From contig LSSN01000060.1 in NCBI GenBank assembly GCA_001970855.1, positions 1 to 64,000 on the forward strand: a stretch of 64,000 nt of DNA. The letters are read 5' to 3'. The notes below the pieces were generated by a model. That model was not told the origin of the DNA. It worked only from the letters and a program-made list of their open reading frames with translations, and made no database searches. The DNA comes from Smittium culicis (Eukaryota > Kickxellomycota > Harpellomycetes > Harpellales > Legeriomycetaceae). A program made the translations under genes and the position numbers. This document shows, piece by piece, positions 13,266 to 26,366 of this stretch (positions within the stretch are counted from its first letter, which is position 1; the number at the start of each line of letters is the position of its first letter).

Positions 13266-15357
13266 CTATCTTCTTTCAATAAACTGGAGTAGGTCTTGTT
13301 TTGTAACAACTCCTAAGCAAAACTTACGAGTGTAGTCAGTTACAAAAGCAATGCTAAACTTCTCAAAAAATTTAGCCAAATCAGAGAGAGGCGTTTCTGG
13401 TGTAATAAGTTGGTATGAGTTAGAGTTCTTAATTTTTGTTGAACCATTTACTGATCTAGAACTACCATCAGCTTTATTAACAAATACGTGCATATGATCA
13501 CGAATGAGGTTGGATTCGGGATTCGCATTAATAGCAGCTTCAACAGAATTGCGTGATATGTATCCAACTAGTTTGCGATTGGGCCCGATTACTGGTAAGT
13601 GTGAAAAGTCTCTTTCAAACATTAAACTAAGGGCACTAGAAAGTGTAGTATTTTCGGGAACAGATACAGCTTCAGGAAGCTGCAAGTCCTCTACACTAGC
13701 TGCTCTATATTTGCTAACAAGGCTCGAATATAAATTTTCAGTTAGTTCTCTGTCCGCCAATCCAGAATTTAAAATGTAGTCATCGTTTAACAAAGTAGAG
13801 GAATAAAATCTTGAAGAGTCCGGGAATATGCAAACAATTCTTGGCTTATTTACATTAGAGGGGCTAGATGCCTTAGTAAATGAAGATAAAACCTTATTAA
13901 ACGCAACGATTGCTGCTCCAGAAGATGCTCCGGCTGGAATACCACATTTTATAAGCTTCCTAGACATGCAGAATGCTTCCAAATCACTAACTTGGACCCA
14001 AGAATCTACAAGTGACATATTCAATGTTTCAGGAACATGGACATTACCATAATCCTCAACTAGCCATTTCTAAAGAAAGTTAATTTTTACAAAAATTTTA
14101 TTTTTAATTGTGAAAATAATGCTTTATGAATAGTATAGTAAAAAAATAACTTTACTTTTGGAATAATTTTATGGTTTGATTTAAAGTCGCTAAAAACCGA
14201 TCCTTCAGGTTCAACACCTACAACCTAGATATTGTAAGTATATAAAAGGTTATTTGAATAATGATTATAATAGAGAGATTAGTGATATAGTTGATACAAT
14301 TATTATAAAAAAAACACACCTTAATACTTGGAATTTTTTCTTTAAGAATTTTGGATAAATAAGAAATTGTATTTCCAGTGTCTACAGGAACAATCAAGTA
14401 GTCGATTTTACCCTCAGTACTATCAAGCAGTTCAGTGGCTAATTTTTCAAAACAGCTGCTTAAATCCCAAGATTTGGATTCCTGTTGGTAATAAATTAAT
14501 ATAGCATATTACATAATTAGTTGGATAACTTAGAACTAAAAAAATAAAATAAGCTTGACGTACTTCATTTATGATGATAGAGCTTGGGGAAATTTTTTTG
14601 ATATTTTGAGCTATCCCGGTGCTACTTTGTTCTGAGCCTGGTATTTCCAAGTCAAGAGAGCGAATAATCTCATCTGCTCCGCTAGATTTTAATAAAGATA
14701 TCTTTTCTGGGCATATTTTTTCAGGAACTATACACAATACTTTTGGAGATTTTATGAGATTACAAAGACCCATGCATAAACTAATGCAAAAATTTCCAGA
14801 GGAAGGAACGATTATACTGGAATTTTCATTAATCGTATCAGAATTGATTAATTCTAATTAATTTTAAATGAAAATTCTGAGATATAAATAAGATATACAA
14901 GATCCAGATAGAATAAAATGAAGAATATACAAGATCTAAGCGAAAAATCGTTCAACAAAATGAAGAAGCGAATGGAATATTGAACAAATATTACCCTTAA
15001 TAATCGAACTGGCATGCCTATCTTTTATTGAACTGCCTGGATTCATGAATTCCAGTTTAGCAAAAAGCTCATAATCTACGTCTAAATTTATAATGAAAGT
15101 TATGATTGTTAAGCTAGGTAAGATTAATGGAGCTATCATAAAAATAAATAGAATAGAATAGAAATAACCTTGAGTTGAATCGAGTCCATATCTTGATAAA
15201 TTCAGGAGTGGAGTATTTCCAACAAAATCTAAGTTGAAAGTGAATAAAAATATAGTATTAAAGATAAAGATAGAGCAATGTTATATTATATTATTTAAGG
15301 CAGGATATATATTAGGAAAATCAATCAAAAATATCTACCTAAAATGCTTGACCTCAT
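13266..15357 (-). CDS. CBS: Cystathionine beta-synthase-like, seven exons
   Basis: PLP-dependent enzyme of transsulfuration (serine plus homocysteine to cystathionine) with two C-terminal CBS domains. Exons: 15357-15339, 15228-15169, 15081-14995, 14853-14564, 14481-14320, 14224-14156, 14069-13266; all joins keep frame and give 496 residues (yeast Cys4 has 507). Landmarks: DFVGNTPLLNL near residue 7, AKLEFMNPGSSIKDR with the PLP lysine at Lys46, VGVEPEGS, GIPAGASSGAA (about 273-283), FPDSSRFY (312-319), CBS domains about 355-412 and 447-496 (LSDLAKFFEKFS). Odd points: the substrate loop TSGNTG is SSGNFC (73-78), the phosphate-binding loop GTGGT is DTGNT (186-190), and the conserved QYxNxxNxxAH block after strand NE is missing. 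The fold and splice pattern are kept, so it may be a diverged enzyme or a non-catalytic relative. Confidence 0.9.
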
Positions 15358-16553
15358 TTTATAATTAAAAGCGAAAGGGAAAGACCTGATAAAGTATGAA
15401 GAACGAAGAACCTTTAATTTCTACTTACAGATTTACCAGAGCTTATATCTGTCGTGATTTGTTTCTATAAATTGAATTTTTGTGAGAACAACAATTGGCC
15501 AATCAACTCATATTATATCTAGTACTATTTTGCCGATATTATTCAAAAAAAAAAAAGTCATTCAGAGCAGATAATAGCGAAATTTTAAAGGCAGTCAGTT
15601 ATTCTTCAATAAATCCTGGGTTTAAATGATTGGCTATGGACTAAATATTATTTTTATCATACTCCGCCTAAAAATTAAATATTTGCTTTAATTTATTTAA
15701 AAGATACTTTAAAGCTCCGACTCAAAAAGCAGCCTGTAGCTCTAAGCTTAAAATAAGGATCGGTAATATACAAATAAATATATTCAATTAGTACAAAAAA
15801 TCGATAAAAAGTTCAAGTTATATGTTTGAATCTATTTATTATATCACACGTGTGAATTATTTTATAATCTGCAGGCTGAGTATTTTGTTTCCTTTTATTA
15901 TTGTTTATTCTCCCACAGAGCAGGGCTTTAAAGTGTTTCTCCGCATTTTTTTAACTTGGTTGGTAGTCTAGCTTAATATAACATCATGGCTAAGCAAAAT
16001 AGGAATATACATTAGATAGATTATTTCCTCCTGCCACCATCCTGATATTAGCAAAAAGATACTTCTAGAACCCTTTCAAAGTTCAAACCACACATCCATA
16101 ATCCAAATGTACTGACTATAATATATTTTGATTCCGAATTTGCATAACTTACTGACTAAAAGAAATAATGTCCGCTCTGCTGAAAACAAAAAAAAAAGCT
16201 TCGTGAGTTTATTTTGCATTTGAATAACTCTTTTTTCAAATAATTATATTTTATATCCATATATATCGCCAACAACTGTATCATTCACTAGCTTTTTATT
16301 TTTTACTTTTGAAAACCATTTGTTACATTAGTCATTTCTATCGATTACCTGGAGCCTACAATACAATCGCTTGTAAGTTCACCGTTTATAACAAAATAAT
16401 TTCTTAAGCGAAATACTAAGCCATTCAATTCACACTTAACAGAATCATTTTTTTGAAGTGTTTATTTTTCTATTTTATAAATTTATCGTCCGCATACGCT
16501 TTATTTCTTCAAAAAGTTAATTTAGAGATATTTGTTGTAGTAATATATCGATA
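15358..16553. promoter_or_regulatory. Divergent intergenic region between CBS and the RING gene
   Basis: The two flanking genes point away from each other, so both promoters should lie in these 1.2 kb. I see no recognisable core motif beyond general T-rich and A-rich tracts, and no coding sequence. Confidence 0.4.
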
Positions 16554-18124
16554 ATGGAAAGACAAGAATATAATATCCCGCAATCAGATGACAGCACTAG
16601 TAATAAAATATTTGTTCTTTTAGCAATAGTGAGTGTGCTATTGATAGGCGCAGGTAAATACATATACATTTTATATCAACAGATTTTTACTAGATACGTT
16701 ATGTTTAGTGTCTTGAATTATTATTTTCGTTTGTTTATTATGAATTTATACTTATTCTTTTATTTACATTTTATAAAAATATCGAAATTGAAAAATAATT
16801 TGAAATGGTAGCAATTGCATGTAAGTATAATATGTTTTACTTAACTTTTTTGTTTTAGAATAAAGTCTTAAACTTAAAACCAAATTAATTTTTTTTATTT
16901 ATAATTTAATTAAACAAATACTTAGTTATGCTAAAATTTTCAGATAATAACAGACCAGGTTATTCAAATTTTACAGTTCAGTCAAATGAAAATATAAATC
17001 CGAGGATTCAAAGATTATCTCTAAGCCAAATCAAAAAACTACCCATTTATATAATAAAGTCCAAAAACCGGCTGGTAAATATTGAAAAGGAATATTTGTT
17101 AGTAGATAGATCACCGATACCCCACAGAGAAAAAGACTTTTTAGTAAACGAAAATAAAAATAAAGAAAGTTTAAGCGTTCCCAAACCAGCCCGAAAAAAA
17201 AGAGCTAAAAGTTTGATGGAAATTTCAAAGAAAAGATTTGACGTTAAAGGAACGAAAAAATGCAATAACTTTACTCATAAAGACCAAATACAAGAATTAG
17301 AATTGGTTCCTCTCAGTAGCTATGCCGATTTAATCCAGCAAAACAAAGAAACGTATACATACTTCCCTATAAATAACCAGAGCAGGTCACTATTGGGACC
17401 TGCTAGTCCTGAGCATGAAGTAGGCCCATCTAGAAACCAAAATGGATCTTGTGGTAACTCATACCAATCGCAAAATACCATTTCTCCTGCTGGTAGCTTT
17501 GAAGAAATGTTTTACCGCCATATATCACAAAAAAACACATCGATGAAAATCTACAGAAACAATTCACCGAACAGCGATAATGATAGTAGCGTTAGATTTA
17601 TATCATGTATTGATTTTAACCTCGGCGAAAAGAGTCCAGCGAGAAATAACATGGTAGAAAAGGAATATCTTAGCCGCAGTATGCTAAGCGTAAGTAAAAG
17701 AAGTAGAAGAATTAGGCGTACATTAAGCGATTCATACATTGAAACTTCTAACCTAGATAGCGACGATGATTCTCTGTTAATATGCCCGATATGCCTAGAT
17801 GATTTAGAAATAAATTCTACTGTTCGAATGTTACCGTGTGGCCATAAATACCATCTTGAATGTATCGATAATTGGTTACTTAACAAATCCCCTCTATGCC
17901 CGTATTGCAAATCTGATGTACGTATAGCTATGGAAGATAATGACACAAATGTACCAAGCGTAAGAATAAATGTCCAAGACGAAATTGGCGCAGAAATCAG
18001 AAATAACAGCAATGAGATTCCTGGAGCTGATAACACTAGTAATTCACCAAATTTCTTGGTTGATTCAAGAATTTATCAGAGCCTAAAGGGAATTTTTTTA
18101 ATGATAAAATCTAGATTAGTCTAA
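16554..18124 (+). CDS. Membrane-anchored RING-H2 protein (probable E3 ubiquitin ligase), two exons
   Basis: Likely ubiquitin-protein ligase. Exon 1 (16554-16653) encodes MERQEYNIPQSDD followed by one hydrophobic helix (IFVLLAIVSVLLIGA). The donor is CAG|GTAAAT. Exon 2 begins at 16944 (TTTTCAG|AT) or, also in frame, at 16926 (CTTAG|TT), giving 426 or 432 residues. The RING-H2 domain lies at about residues 313-354: CPIC, then 14 residues, C-x-H-x2-H-x2-C (CGHKYHLEC), then CPYC, all eight ligands present. The region between helix and RING is basic then Ser/Asn-rich, without a known domain. This layout (N-terminal helix, C-terminal RING-H2) recalls ATL/Goliath-type ligases but lacks a protease-associated domain. 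Target unknown. Confidence 0.85.
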
Positions 18125-18501
18125 AATATCATTATAGTGCTTGATATCTGATGCCATCTTCGGATTCATTTCCCCCCAATTATTGAACTAACTATCTTTA
18201 AAACAAAGCTGGTTTGACGTATATCCTAAATATTGGATTGAAACTATTTGCCATATCTATTATACCGACTAAAACCTAAAAGAGCTTTTACTACTAATCT
18301 CAATGTTATAACTAATATTTTATTGTTATTTAAATACTTTAATAATTAATACACTTTTAATCAAAATAGTAAACATTTTCTACTCACGTAGCTTTAAAGT
18401 TTAGTATTTATTTATAAAAATATTAAAGATACAAATTTAAATCAATTTTACAAACCATGCTGTTTTATCTCCAAATTTATTTAATTTAATTGACTCTAAG
18501 C

Positions 18502-19740
18502 TTAGTTGCAAGATGGACTAATCTTGTTGGCGTAATCCGATTTAGAAGTTTTGCATTCAAGCTCACTGCGGTTAGAAGCTAGTAGCTGGTTAAATATAGC
18601 ACACGATTCTTCGCTTTCATAGTCATAATATTCTAATATAGTCCATGGTTCTTCTTCGATTCGCTGTCTTATCTTTAAAATCGAGTTTTCTTGCTTTTTA
18701 AGAACTTCTTCAGCTTGAGATGATCGAATTTTAACCTTATTGAAAAGAAAAAAAAAACATTAATGATAATACAAAAATAACAAAAAATTCAGATACCTAA
18801 ACTAAAATAATTTTAACAAAGGAAACTACACAAGAATACTCTACCTGTAAAGATTTGCCAGATTGTTTAGCCGATGGGATTGGGAGTTCTGAATCGTCTT
18901 TTTTATTCGAAGATTTAATTTTTTCATTTAGTCTGTCCAAGTAATCTAAATTATATCTAAGCTGTGATATTTTTTCCAGGCTAGTTAAATGCAATTCTCC
19001 TAGGTAAATTAAGAATTTGAATTGATATTATAAATGAGTTTGAATGTGAATAATAAAAGAGTTTTTTTTTAAAAAATAAAACATAGGATGTTTATCTTGG
19101 TTAATAAATCTTGAAGATACTTGTAAATTTAAAGAAGGGCTTTTATGTGTGAAGTTTTTAAAATAATAAATAAGGTGTTACCATTAATATAAGCCACTAT
19201 CATATATTTTGATTTTTGAGTGATGGGAGCTGACGTCCAAGTTTGGACATCAAAAAGTTTTCCAGTCGGTACATTAAGCGTTTCGCCGGAATTTCTCAAA
19301 CCGGCAGCTAATTTTGAGCCTTTGTTTTTGCTATACATCATGTGTGAAGTGTTTATTGGTATCTCGAGTTCTACAATTCCAGCTTTCGGTTTGACTCTTG
19401 CGTTTGTTGGCTGTTGTTCTTGTTGCTCTATCCATTCAGAGCTTTTTAGCGGATATTGGAATAAATGAAGATATTTGCTCAATTTTTCATTCAAGAAAAC
19501 TGGATATCTCGATATTACAGGATCATCCTCTAAATCATCTTGATTGGTATTTTTTTGTTTGATCGTACTGCTATCGAATTTTGGATCTTCTTCTTTTGGA
19601 ATCTCAATATCTATATCCATTTTGCTTTCAATTTCTGATTGTTGAGTATTATTTTCGTTTTTAACATTTCCAGAATAATCTGAATCGATCTCGAGATCAA
19701 TGGTTGGCTTTTTATCGTTTTCATAATCTATGGAACTCAT
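18502..19740 (-). CDS. RPC37: RNA polymerase III subunit RPC5/Rpc37, three exons
   Basis: Subunit of RNA polymerase III that pairs with Rpc53 in the TFIIF-like dimer for initiation and termination at tRNA and 5S genes. Exons 19740-19182, 18999-18845 and 18735-18502 join in frame (ATG|GTAACA to CCTAG|GA; CAG|GTAGAG to ATAAG|GT) and give 315 residues, near the yeast size (about 280) and far shorter than the metazoan protein. Evidence: an acidic N-terminus, DDPVISRYPVFLNEKL then LHLFQYPLK (family DDPV...YLFQYP), KAGIVELEIPI, the GELHLTSLEKISQLR block formed across the first junction, and EEPWTILEYYDYESEES in exon 3 matching the family EEPW..L.YY segment. The tail after this is short. It is convergent with the RING gene, whose stop lies about 380 bases away. 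Confidence 0.9.
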
Positions 19741-20103
19741 ATTCTATTGATTAAATGGTGTTGATTTTACAAAAAATCTTTAAAGCTAAAAATTTTTTTA
19801 GTTTTATATTCTCAATATAACCACTTTTACTAAAATTAAAAATTAAAAAAAATAATCTTTAGACAAATTGACTTTGATTCGCTTTATTTATTGGTTTGTA
19901 ATATGATATAAAAAATAAATTTACTTTATAGCTATTGGCCAGTATTTTAGCAGCTTAATTTTGCCAATAGATAACAATATTTATTAAAACATTTTATACT
20001 AATAGCTGAAAATGAAAGTTTTTCAAAAACTCGATGTGGAGTGCAGCTTAGTTACTGATATAAGGCCGATATATACAATGTTGAGCGATAAGCTGCCTTC
20101 TGG

Positions 20104-21407
20104 CTACTCTACTTTGTATGTTTCAATAGTGAGAGAAGAATGTTTGTTGGGAGAATGGGATATTTTTTCTAGAGCTTTCTCTATCGTTCTAATTTTATAA
20201 CGAAAATTTATATCCTACATTTAGGAATGTATATAAAATATATTTGGAAACAACAGTTATAAAAATTAAGTTTTCGCACTAACCTTCTATTTTTAACTAA
20301 GCGAATCTTCATAATTCTTAACTTACTTTGCGGAGTTTCATAACTTTCACTTCTTAGGCCAGAAACACAAAATGAATTATATATACATAGGTTCGGCGAA
20401 CCAATTCTTCTCGAGTTAATTAGCGGTTGATTGACGAATTTTCTAGTAGGCATCATTATTGACTTTTTCCTGGGATGATTTTTTGGATTTAAAATTACAT
20501 CTATATATGCCATTGTTTTAGATACAAACTCTGTTTCAGTATTTTTACAATCATCTCCATTTGTATATTTATCCATATTTTCCTCATCTTTAGCTAAAAA
20601 CCCTAGCCCAAAGTCAAGATCAAGCTCTATTTTATAGTTTTTAAAACTATTACTTTTCCTTTTCTCAGCTTTCTCGTCAATTTCACTTCTAAGCTGAGAT
20701 ACTTCATCCTTTTCTATTTCTCTTTCAATCGATTTAAATCCTTGCTTTATTTCTTTTCCGGAAACCGAACTAAAAGATTCCGAATTTCCTTCAAAGCTTG
20801 AGCTACTTTTGCTCGCTAAATAGCTATTTCTATTCATATAATTATTAAAATCAGTACTTTCGACGATTATAGATCTTTTTTCAGTGTCTAAAGAATTAGT
20901 TATATTGTGTTCAGAACCTAGTATCTGATTATCCATGATTGAACCTTTTCTGCTCTCTAAAATAATGCTATTCATAGTTTCGATTTCTGGTTGCATATTT
21001 GATGTTACGATTATATCTCTTTCTATTCTCTGGTTATCGACCGATATATCGCTGCTAATTTTTTCTTCGATAAATTGATCCCTTATATCCTTGTATTTAT
21101 CAATTGATTTCTTTTTTTTTAAATAATTTTTGTTGATTTTGTTTTTAAGTATCGACTTTAGCCTATAAACGCTAGAACCGAATCTACTCTTAATATTTTT
21201 TAGGGAAACGTTGAATTTAGTATATGTGTCGTAATTACTTGAATTTGGTATTCCTCCCATAAAAACTTTCGCACTATTGCTTCTTGAAAAGCTACTGCCC
21301 ATTGGTTTTTTGTAGTACTCTGATTTTGTCCATTTTGGATTGTATCTTGGATATGATTCTTTTACCCCAAAATTGATAAAATTTTTGAAAGCAAAAAATT
21401 CAGACAT
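20104..21407 (-). CDS. Hypothetical basic, Ser-rich protein, two exons
   Basis: Not recognised. Exon 1 is 21407-20284; a clear donor (AGAAG|GTTAGT) and an acceptor at AAAATTAG|AAC place exon 2 at 20188-20104, giving 402 residues and an ending of HSSLTIETYKVE. Without splicing the frame stays open for 25 codons into intron sequence. The protein is hydrophilic, rich in Lys, Ser, Asn and Glu, with no membrane segment. An early part has PRYNPKWTKSEYYKKP; residues about 75-105 are strongly basic; 220-250 is a charged possible coiled coil (SIEREIEKDEVSQLRSEIDE). It starts about 0.4 kb from nothing coding on its 5' side and its end faces the RPC37 start region, so both lie head-to-tail on the minus strand. 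Confidence 0.65.
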
Positions 21408-24400
21408 TCTGATTTATTAATGTATTGAAAATTATTGCTTATTCTTATTTACTTTGAATGATGAATTTTTACCTTTATTAATATGGTATAGTATTATTTT
21501 TTTGCTAAAGAAGTATAATATATAAATTAGGCTATAAGAAATAAAATATCATTAATTAAAAGTCATACATGACTATTCAGGGCATTTAAGTATATTTATA
21601 GCATGTTATTTAAAACTTCAAAAAAAAAATTTTTTTTGAATTCATATCTTACATACAATATAGATAAGTTTACATCTGCTGTGTATAAACGCGATTAATA
21701 CCAAAAACGTTGGATAATCTTAGACACAATAGCCACGTTTTTTTTAATTCAAATAAAATTCTTCGATTGCTACTAAAGCTATGAAAGTCATAGACTCTAA
21801 AAATGTATTATTGCAATATTATTTGATACGCTTTCTATTCCTAAACCATTTATAAATGATTTTTTATTAACTTTTGTTTTTTTTTTCGATCCTCTTGAAA
21901 AGATAATATTGAAGAACGAACGGATAAGCGAATAAAATTCATCTTTAAAATTACAAAAGTCATTTTCAACTTTTGGATGAATTATAATTGTTGGAATAAT
22001 GTCTATATTATCATGTGAATATCATTTTCATATCTATAATGTATTAACTGTTTCTAATTATAAGCTATTTGTTGGTATTATGTTCGACCTTTATTTTCTG
22101 ATTCTTGTTTATATAAAAAGCATTTTTTAATATTTTTATTATTATTAAAGGTTTTTTCTTTAAAATTTTTTAAAGTAAAACAATAATAAAACTTTTTAAT
22201 TCAAACTTAATTGTATATTATTATATCATATGTTAAAACATTTTTGCATTAGAACTAATATAAAATAACATAAAAAAATTTTTTCTTGAGTCATATCAAC
22301 ATTAAATCCCAACTAGCCATGCTAAGGTAAACACAGAAATTTATTACTCGATTTTATTTACAATCTTTAAAGAAATTTTATAAGCGATTATTTATAAATT
22401 TTCAATATTTTAATTTTTTTTTTTTCCACGAGAGATTATACGTATAAAATATAATATATAATCCTCTTTTACAAATTTAAAGCATGTTCATTATAGTATA
22501 AAAAAAAGTTTTGCCTTTTTATTTTGCTATTTAGTATGATAACGATTTATGAATTGATTTATTACTAAAACTGAATTAGAGATTTTTTTATTTTTTGAAA
22601 TACTAAAATTTGACAGCCAACTTGCTAATAAGCAAATTATGATTATGTCTGGAATTTTATCGGATATCAAATGTAGTGCATCCAAAAAAATAATTATTCT
22701 TGAGTGATATAAACCATTACTCATTTTAAATAAGTTTATGAATGTTGGCCCATAATGGTATAATTAACCTTTTTAAAGTTTGACGTTGTGCATTACTATT
22801 TGAGACGTTTAATTATTTTTTATGTTATATAAAATTACTATATTATCTATAAATTATAAAATAAACCAAGAGAAAATTATAATGCCTTAAAAATGAATAA
22901 ACAGAAGTTTTTATAAATTTTTTTATTTTATGTGCCATATAAAAATTCATATAAAAAACTAGTAAATATAGAAATTTTGGTATTTTTTATCAGATTTCTG
23001 CTGAAATTTCTAGGTTTTTATAGGGGCTAGAATAGTAGATGTAGACTTTATTATAAATCACATAATTTCGAATAACTTGCTATTTTTATAATTTTAACTT
23101 TAATTATTTCAAATTAGTTAATCTGAATTAAGATAAAAAATAAAATTTTGGATATTATTTGAAAATCGGTAAAACTTGAATTAAAATTTTATTCAAACCT
23201 ATCTTATAGCTTTAAAAAGATTTTTAAATAGTCTCATATCCTTATAATTATCGTTACGACTTAATTCAGACAAAATTAAACATATAGAATCTCTATATTG
23301 GAAAAAGATGGTAAACTCTACAGTTTCTGGAATTTAGAAAAGATTATAACTCTCAGAGAAAAAATTGTTAATATTAATTCGATAATATGGTTTCATTAGT
23401 ATTTAAAAAGAAAATTAATAAATAATATTAAAACAAAAGGCATATTATGCTAGAGATGAAAATATTATGCGGAGACTATAGAATGGATCAAATATATAAT
23501 GTTGAAAGAACTTTGGTATATTTTATTATAAACATTATGGAGATTACATAGAAATACCTGATCGCCCTTCTAGTATTTTATTTCAACTTGAATCAGGAAT
23601 CTATCATATTATTTAGCAATTGTTATTTCCTTTATATAATATAATTGATAAAAATAAATATAAATTTTTAATAAAGAGCTTATAACGTACCATAAGGTAT
23701 ATTTGAAATTGATTAGTTGAAAGTTTATTGATGATAATTACAACGAATTTATTCAGAAATAATTTTAATTTATATAAAACGCGCCAATTAAAATATGAAT
23801 GTTTAAATGGCACTTAATTATTTATTTATATAGTATTCATCTCGTTATATATCTTCTAAACAATCTAAAGACATTTTTCTGACTTATATTACGGCCTTTA
23901 TTCGAATAATCCATCTATTTATATTATCTAATTAAATATGCACTATATTAATCAAGGTATTGAAATAATTTTAAACAGGTTTATAAAAAGGAATGTAATG
24001 AAATAATAATTATATATGTTGAGGTGAAATAACTTGGATACTGATTTTCATAAAAATATAAATCACAAAGTCAAAAAAAAAAACTCATTATCTTTGTTCA
24101 AAATTATAAACCTGAACCAATATAAAATTTATATCAATTTATGACATCGATATATTTATTTATGAATGTGTAAACGAAAATATTTAAATCTTTGAAGAAA
24201 GTGTGAGGAGTAAAAGTGCAAATTTTATTTTTTAAAATAGCGACCAGCTATACTCCAAAGAAAAAAATGATTTATCGAATATACCCAAAGAAAAATTAAG
24301 AATTTTGAGTATAAAAAATATAAATAACTAGAAACCAAAGAAAAACAATCATCAAGTACTTTGAAAAAAACTTTATACCAAGAATTAGATTCTTAGACAG

Positions 24401-24916
24401 TATATTTCATGAAAATAAGGAGTAAAAAAGCAGATAAATAACAGATAGGAAGAAGGGTGCCAAAAAACATAAATTAAAAACTTTACTAAGAGTCAAATTT
24501 TAAAAGATACCCACAACTAACAAACTCTATACGTACAGTATTGAGAAAATTTATTCTTTGCTTAGATTTACATTTTTAAAATAAGATCTTAAACCAAAAT
24601 CTTATTAAACTTCTTACTTAACATTAAAATTTTTTATATATTATCAAATTTTCATTATAAACTTACATAAAATCCTAAAATAAATAATTTAAAATCCACA
24701 AAAAATAAAAATAAAAAAAAGGACAAAATAAAAATAAGCCACAAAAAATTATATTTATCATTTAATATTTTATCGTCATGATGACTAAAGTAACATTTAA
24801 ACGTTCAGACTCTCAATAATCCTCGGAATTCTTTGCCAATTCTGCTGAGTAGAAAGTTATTAAGACGAAAGTGTTAGTTTCGTAAGATATTTTTATTAAA
24901 AGAAAGAGAAAAATTG
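21408..24916. other. AT-rich intergenic DNA, no gene seen
   Basis: I found no family match on either strand. Minus-strand frames at 22527-22724 and 23613-23813 are short, hydrophobic or low-complexity and are not supported by motifs. The region opens the 16-kb gene-poor block. Confidence 0.45.
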
Positions 24917-24955
24917 AAAGACTTAGAGATTCATTTTTCGAATCTCTAAGTCTTT
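24917..24955. repeat. Perfect 16-bp hairpin stem
   Basis: AAAGACTTAGAGATTC (24917-24932) pairs fully with 24940-24955 around the 7-base loop ATTTTTC. No coding gene lies near enough to call it a terminator. It may be a fragment of a foldback element together with the hairpin at 25122. Confidence 0.9.
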
Positions 24956-25121
24956 TATACAATCAAATAAACTAATTTGATTGGATAGCTTAGATTATCG
25001 AATTTTTATATTTTATATGTGTTTATTAAAGAAGGAGGAACATAAAATATATAAAGTAATTATGTTAATATATAATAATACTTGTGATTAGTATAAGCTA
25101 TATTAGTGGCTAATTACTTAA

Positions 25122-25147
25122 TTAGGGATTAACCAATTAATCCCTAA
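25122..25147. repeat. Perfect 10-bp hairpin stem
   Basis: TTAGGGATTA (25122-25131) pairs with TAATCCCTAA (25138-25147) around ACCAAT. A further GGTTAATCC follows about 15 bases downstream, so an alternative pairing with the TTAGGGATTA arm is possible. Confidence 0.85.
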
Positions 25148-26366
25148 CAGAATTAACTAAGGTTAATCCAAACAAATCTTGAAAATAATTCTATAACTAA
25201 AATTCCAAAGCAAAAAAACATTCTAAATGTTCGAATTTTATACAATTTTTTCCTAGGCATATTTGTTCCTATTCTAAAAAAATAAGTTTCGCAGTCATTT
25301 TTCGTTTTATTTTGACCTCTTGATAAATGATTGGCTTAAATCGGTTCGAATTTTCTTTTTATGCAAAAAATTTATAATAATCTGCAGATCTTTAATCTAA
25401 AATCACTTTTATCTCCTTTCTTTTTCCTTTGTAGTTTGAAAATTAAAGAATTTTAAACCAAAATGATTTTATTATCCCCTTTGTTTTTTTTTCATTCTTT
25501 TGTTTAAATTGTGAAGATTATTAATTATTATATATTTCACACAGTCTTAGATTATTCCTACGACATATATCTTAAATAAAATCGTTGTCTAAAATTGCAG
25601 ATTAAAAATTAATATCATATAGTCAATCTGTGAATAAAATTTTTAAAAAATTAACAAGGAACATTAGATTATTTTATAATCAATTTAATAATGTAACACA
25701 CTGTAAAATAATAAAAAAATTTATAAAAAATCTTAGATAAAATTAGTTTTAAATAAAATGTTTCTTATTTATATTAAATTAAATTTACTTAGAAACCAAA
25801 GGGTATTTTCTGAAATTAGGTTTTTTCATCTTTTGATTATTTTTTTATAATATTTATATTTTTTATAATCATTTAAATCAGTAATTTAAATTAATTAAAT
25901 AAAATAAAAACATTTAAAAATCAAATAAATCGCAAAATTTTTATTTCAAATACAGCATTATTAAATCAGGTTTATTATAGAACTAAATTTTTTTCTCAAT
26001 ATTTTATAATTCCCTTTTTTATATTCTTGAAACTGTTTTCAAATAATTTCAGGTCACTGTTATTTCAAAAATTACCTGCTTACTTTTTAATAAAAGTTTA
26101 AAATTTTTCGTTTCTTCCTTTATTTGGTGATATTCAAATATAAACTCCAACCTTTGACATTTACCTAATTCAGAACCATCACTTCTTTAAATTGTCTACA
26201 TTTTACTAATTTATTGTCTATTTTTAGCACACTTTTTTTATTTGCCTTAAATGGTATGATTTTTTTTTAGTTACTTTTTCTTGCTTGCGAATATGTAAAG
26301 ACCATCATTACTGTTGCGGATAGTACCGGCATTAATCGCAGTTTTAGAAATTTGCCATCATTATCA

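Noticed and set aside
20012..20200. A 62-codon plus-strand frame starting MKVFQKLDVE
   Set aside because: It lies antisense over the predicted second exon (20104-20188) and 3' part of the minus-strand gene, which has better splice and frame support.
22527..22724. A 65-codon minus frame reading MSNGLYHSRIIIFLDALHL
   Set aside because: Hydrophobic low-complexity frame in AT-rich DNA with no flanking coding signal or splice sites.
25330..25365. GGTTCGAATT as a tRNA B box
   Set aside because: No acceptor stem, anticodon arm or A box could be placed around it; no tRNA was found in the window.
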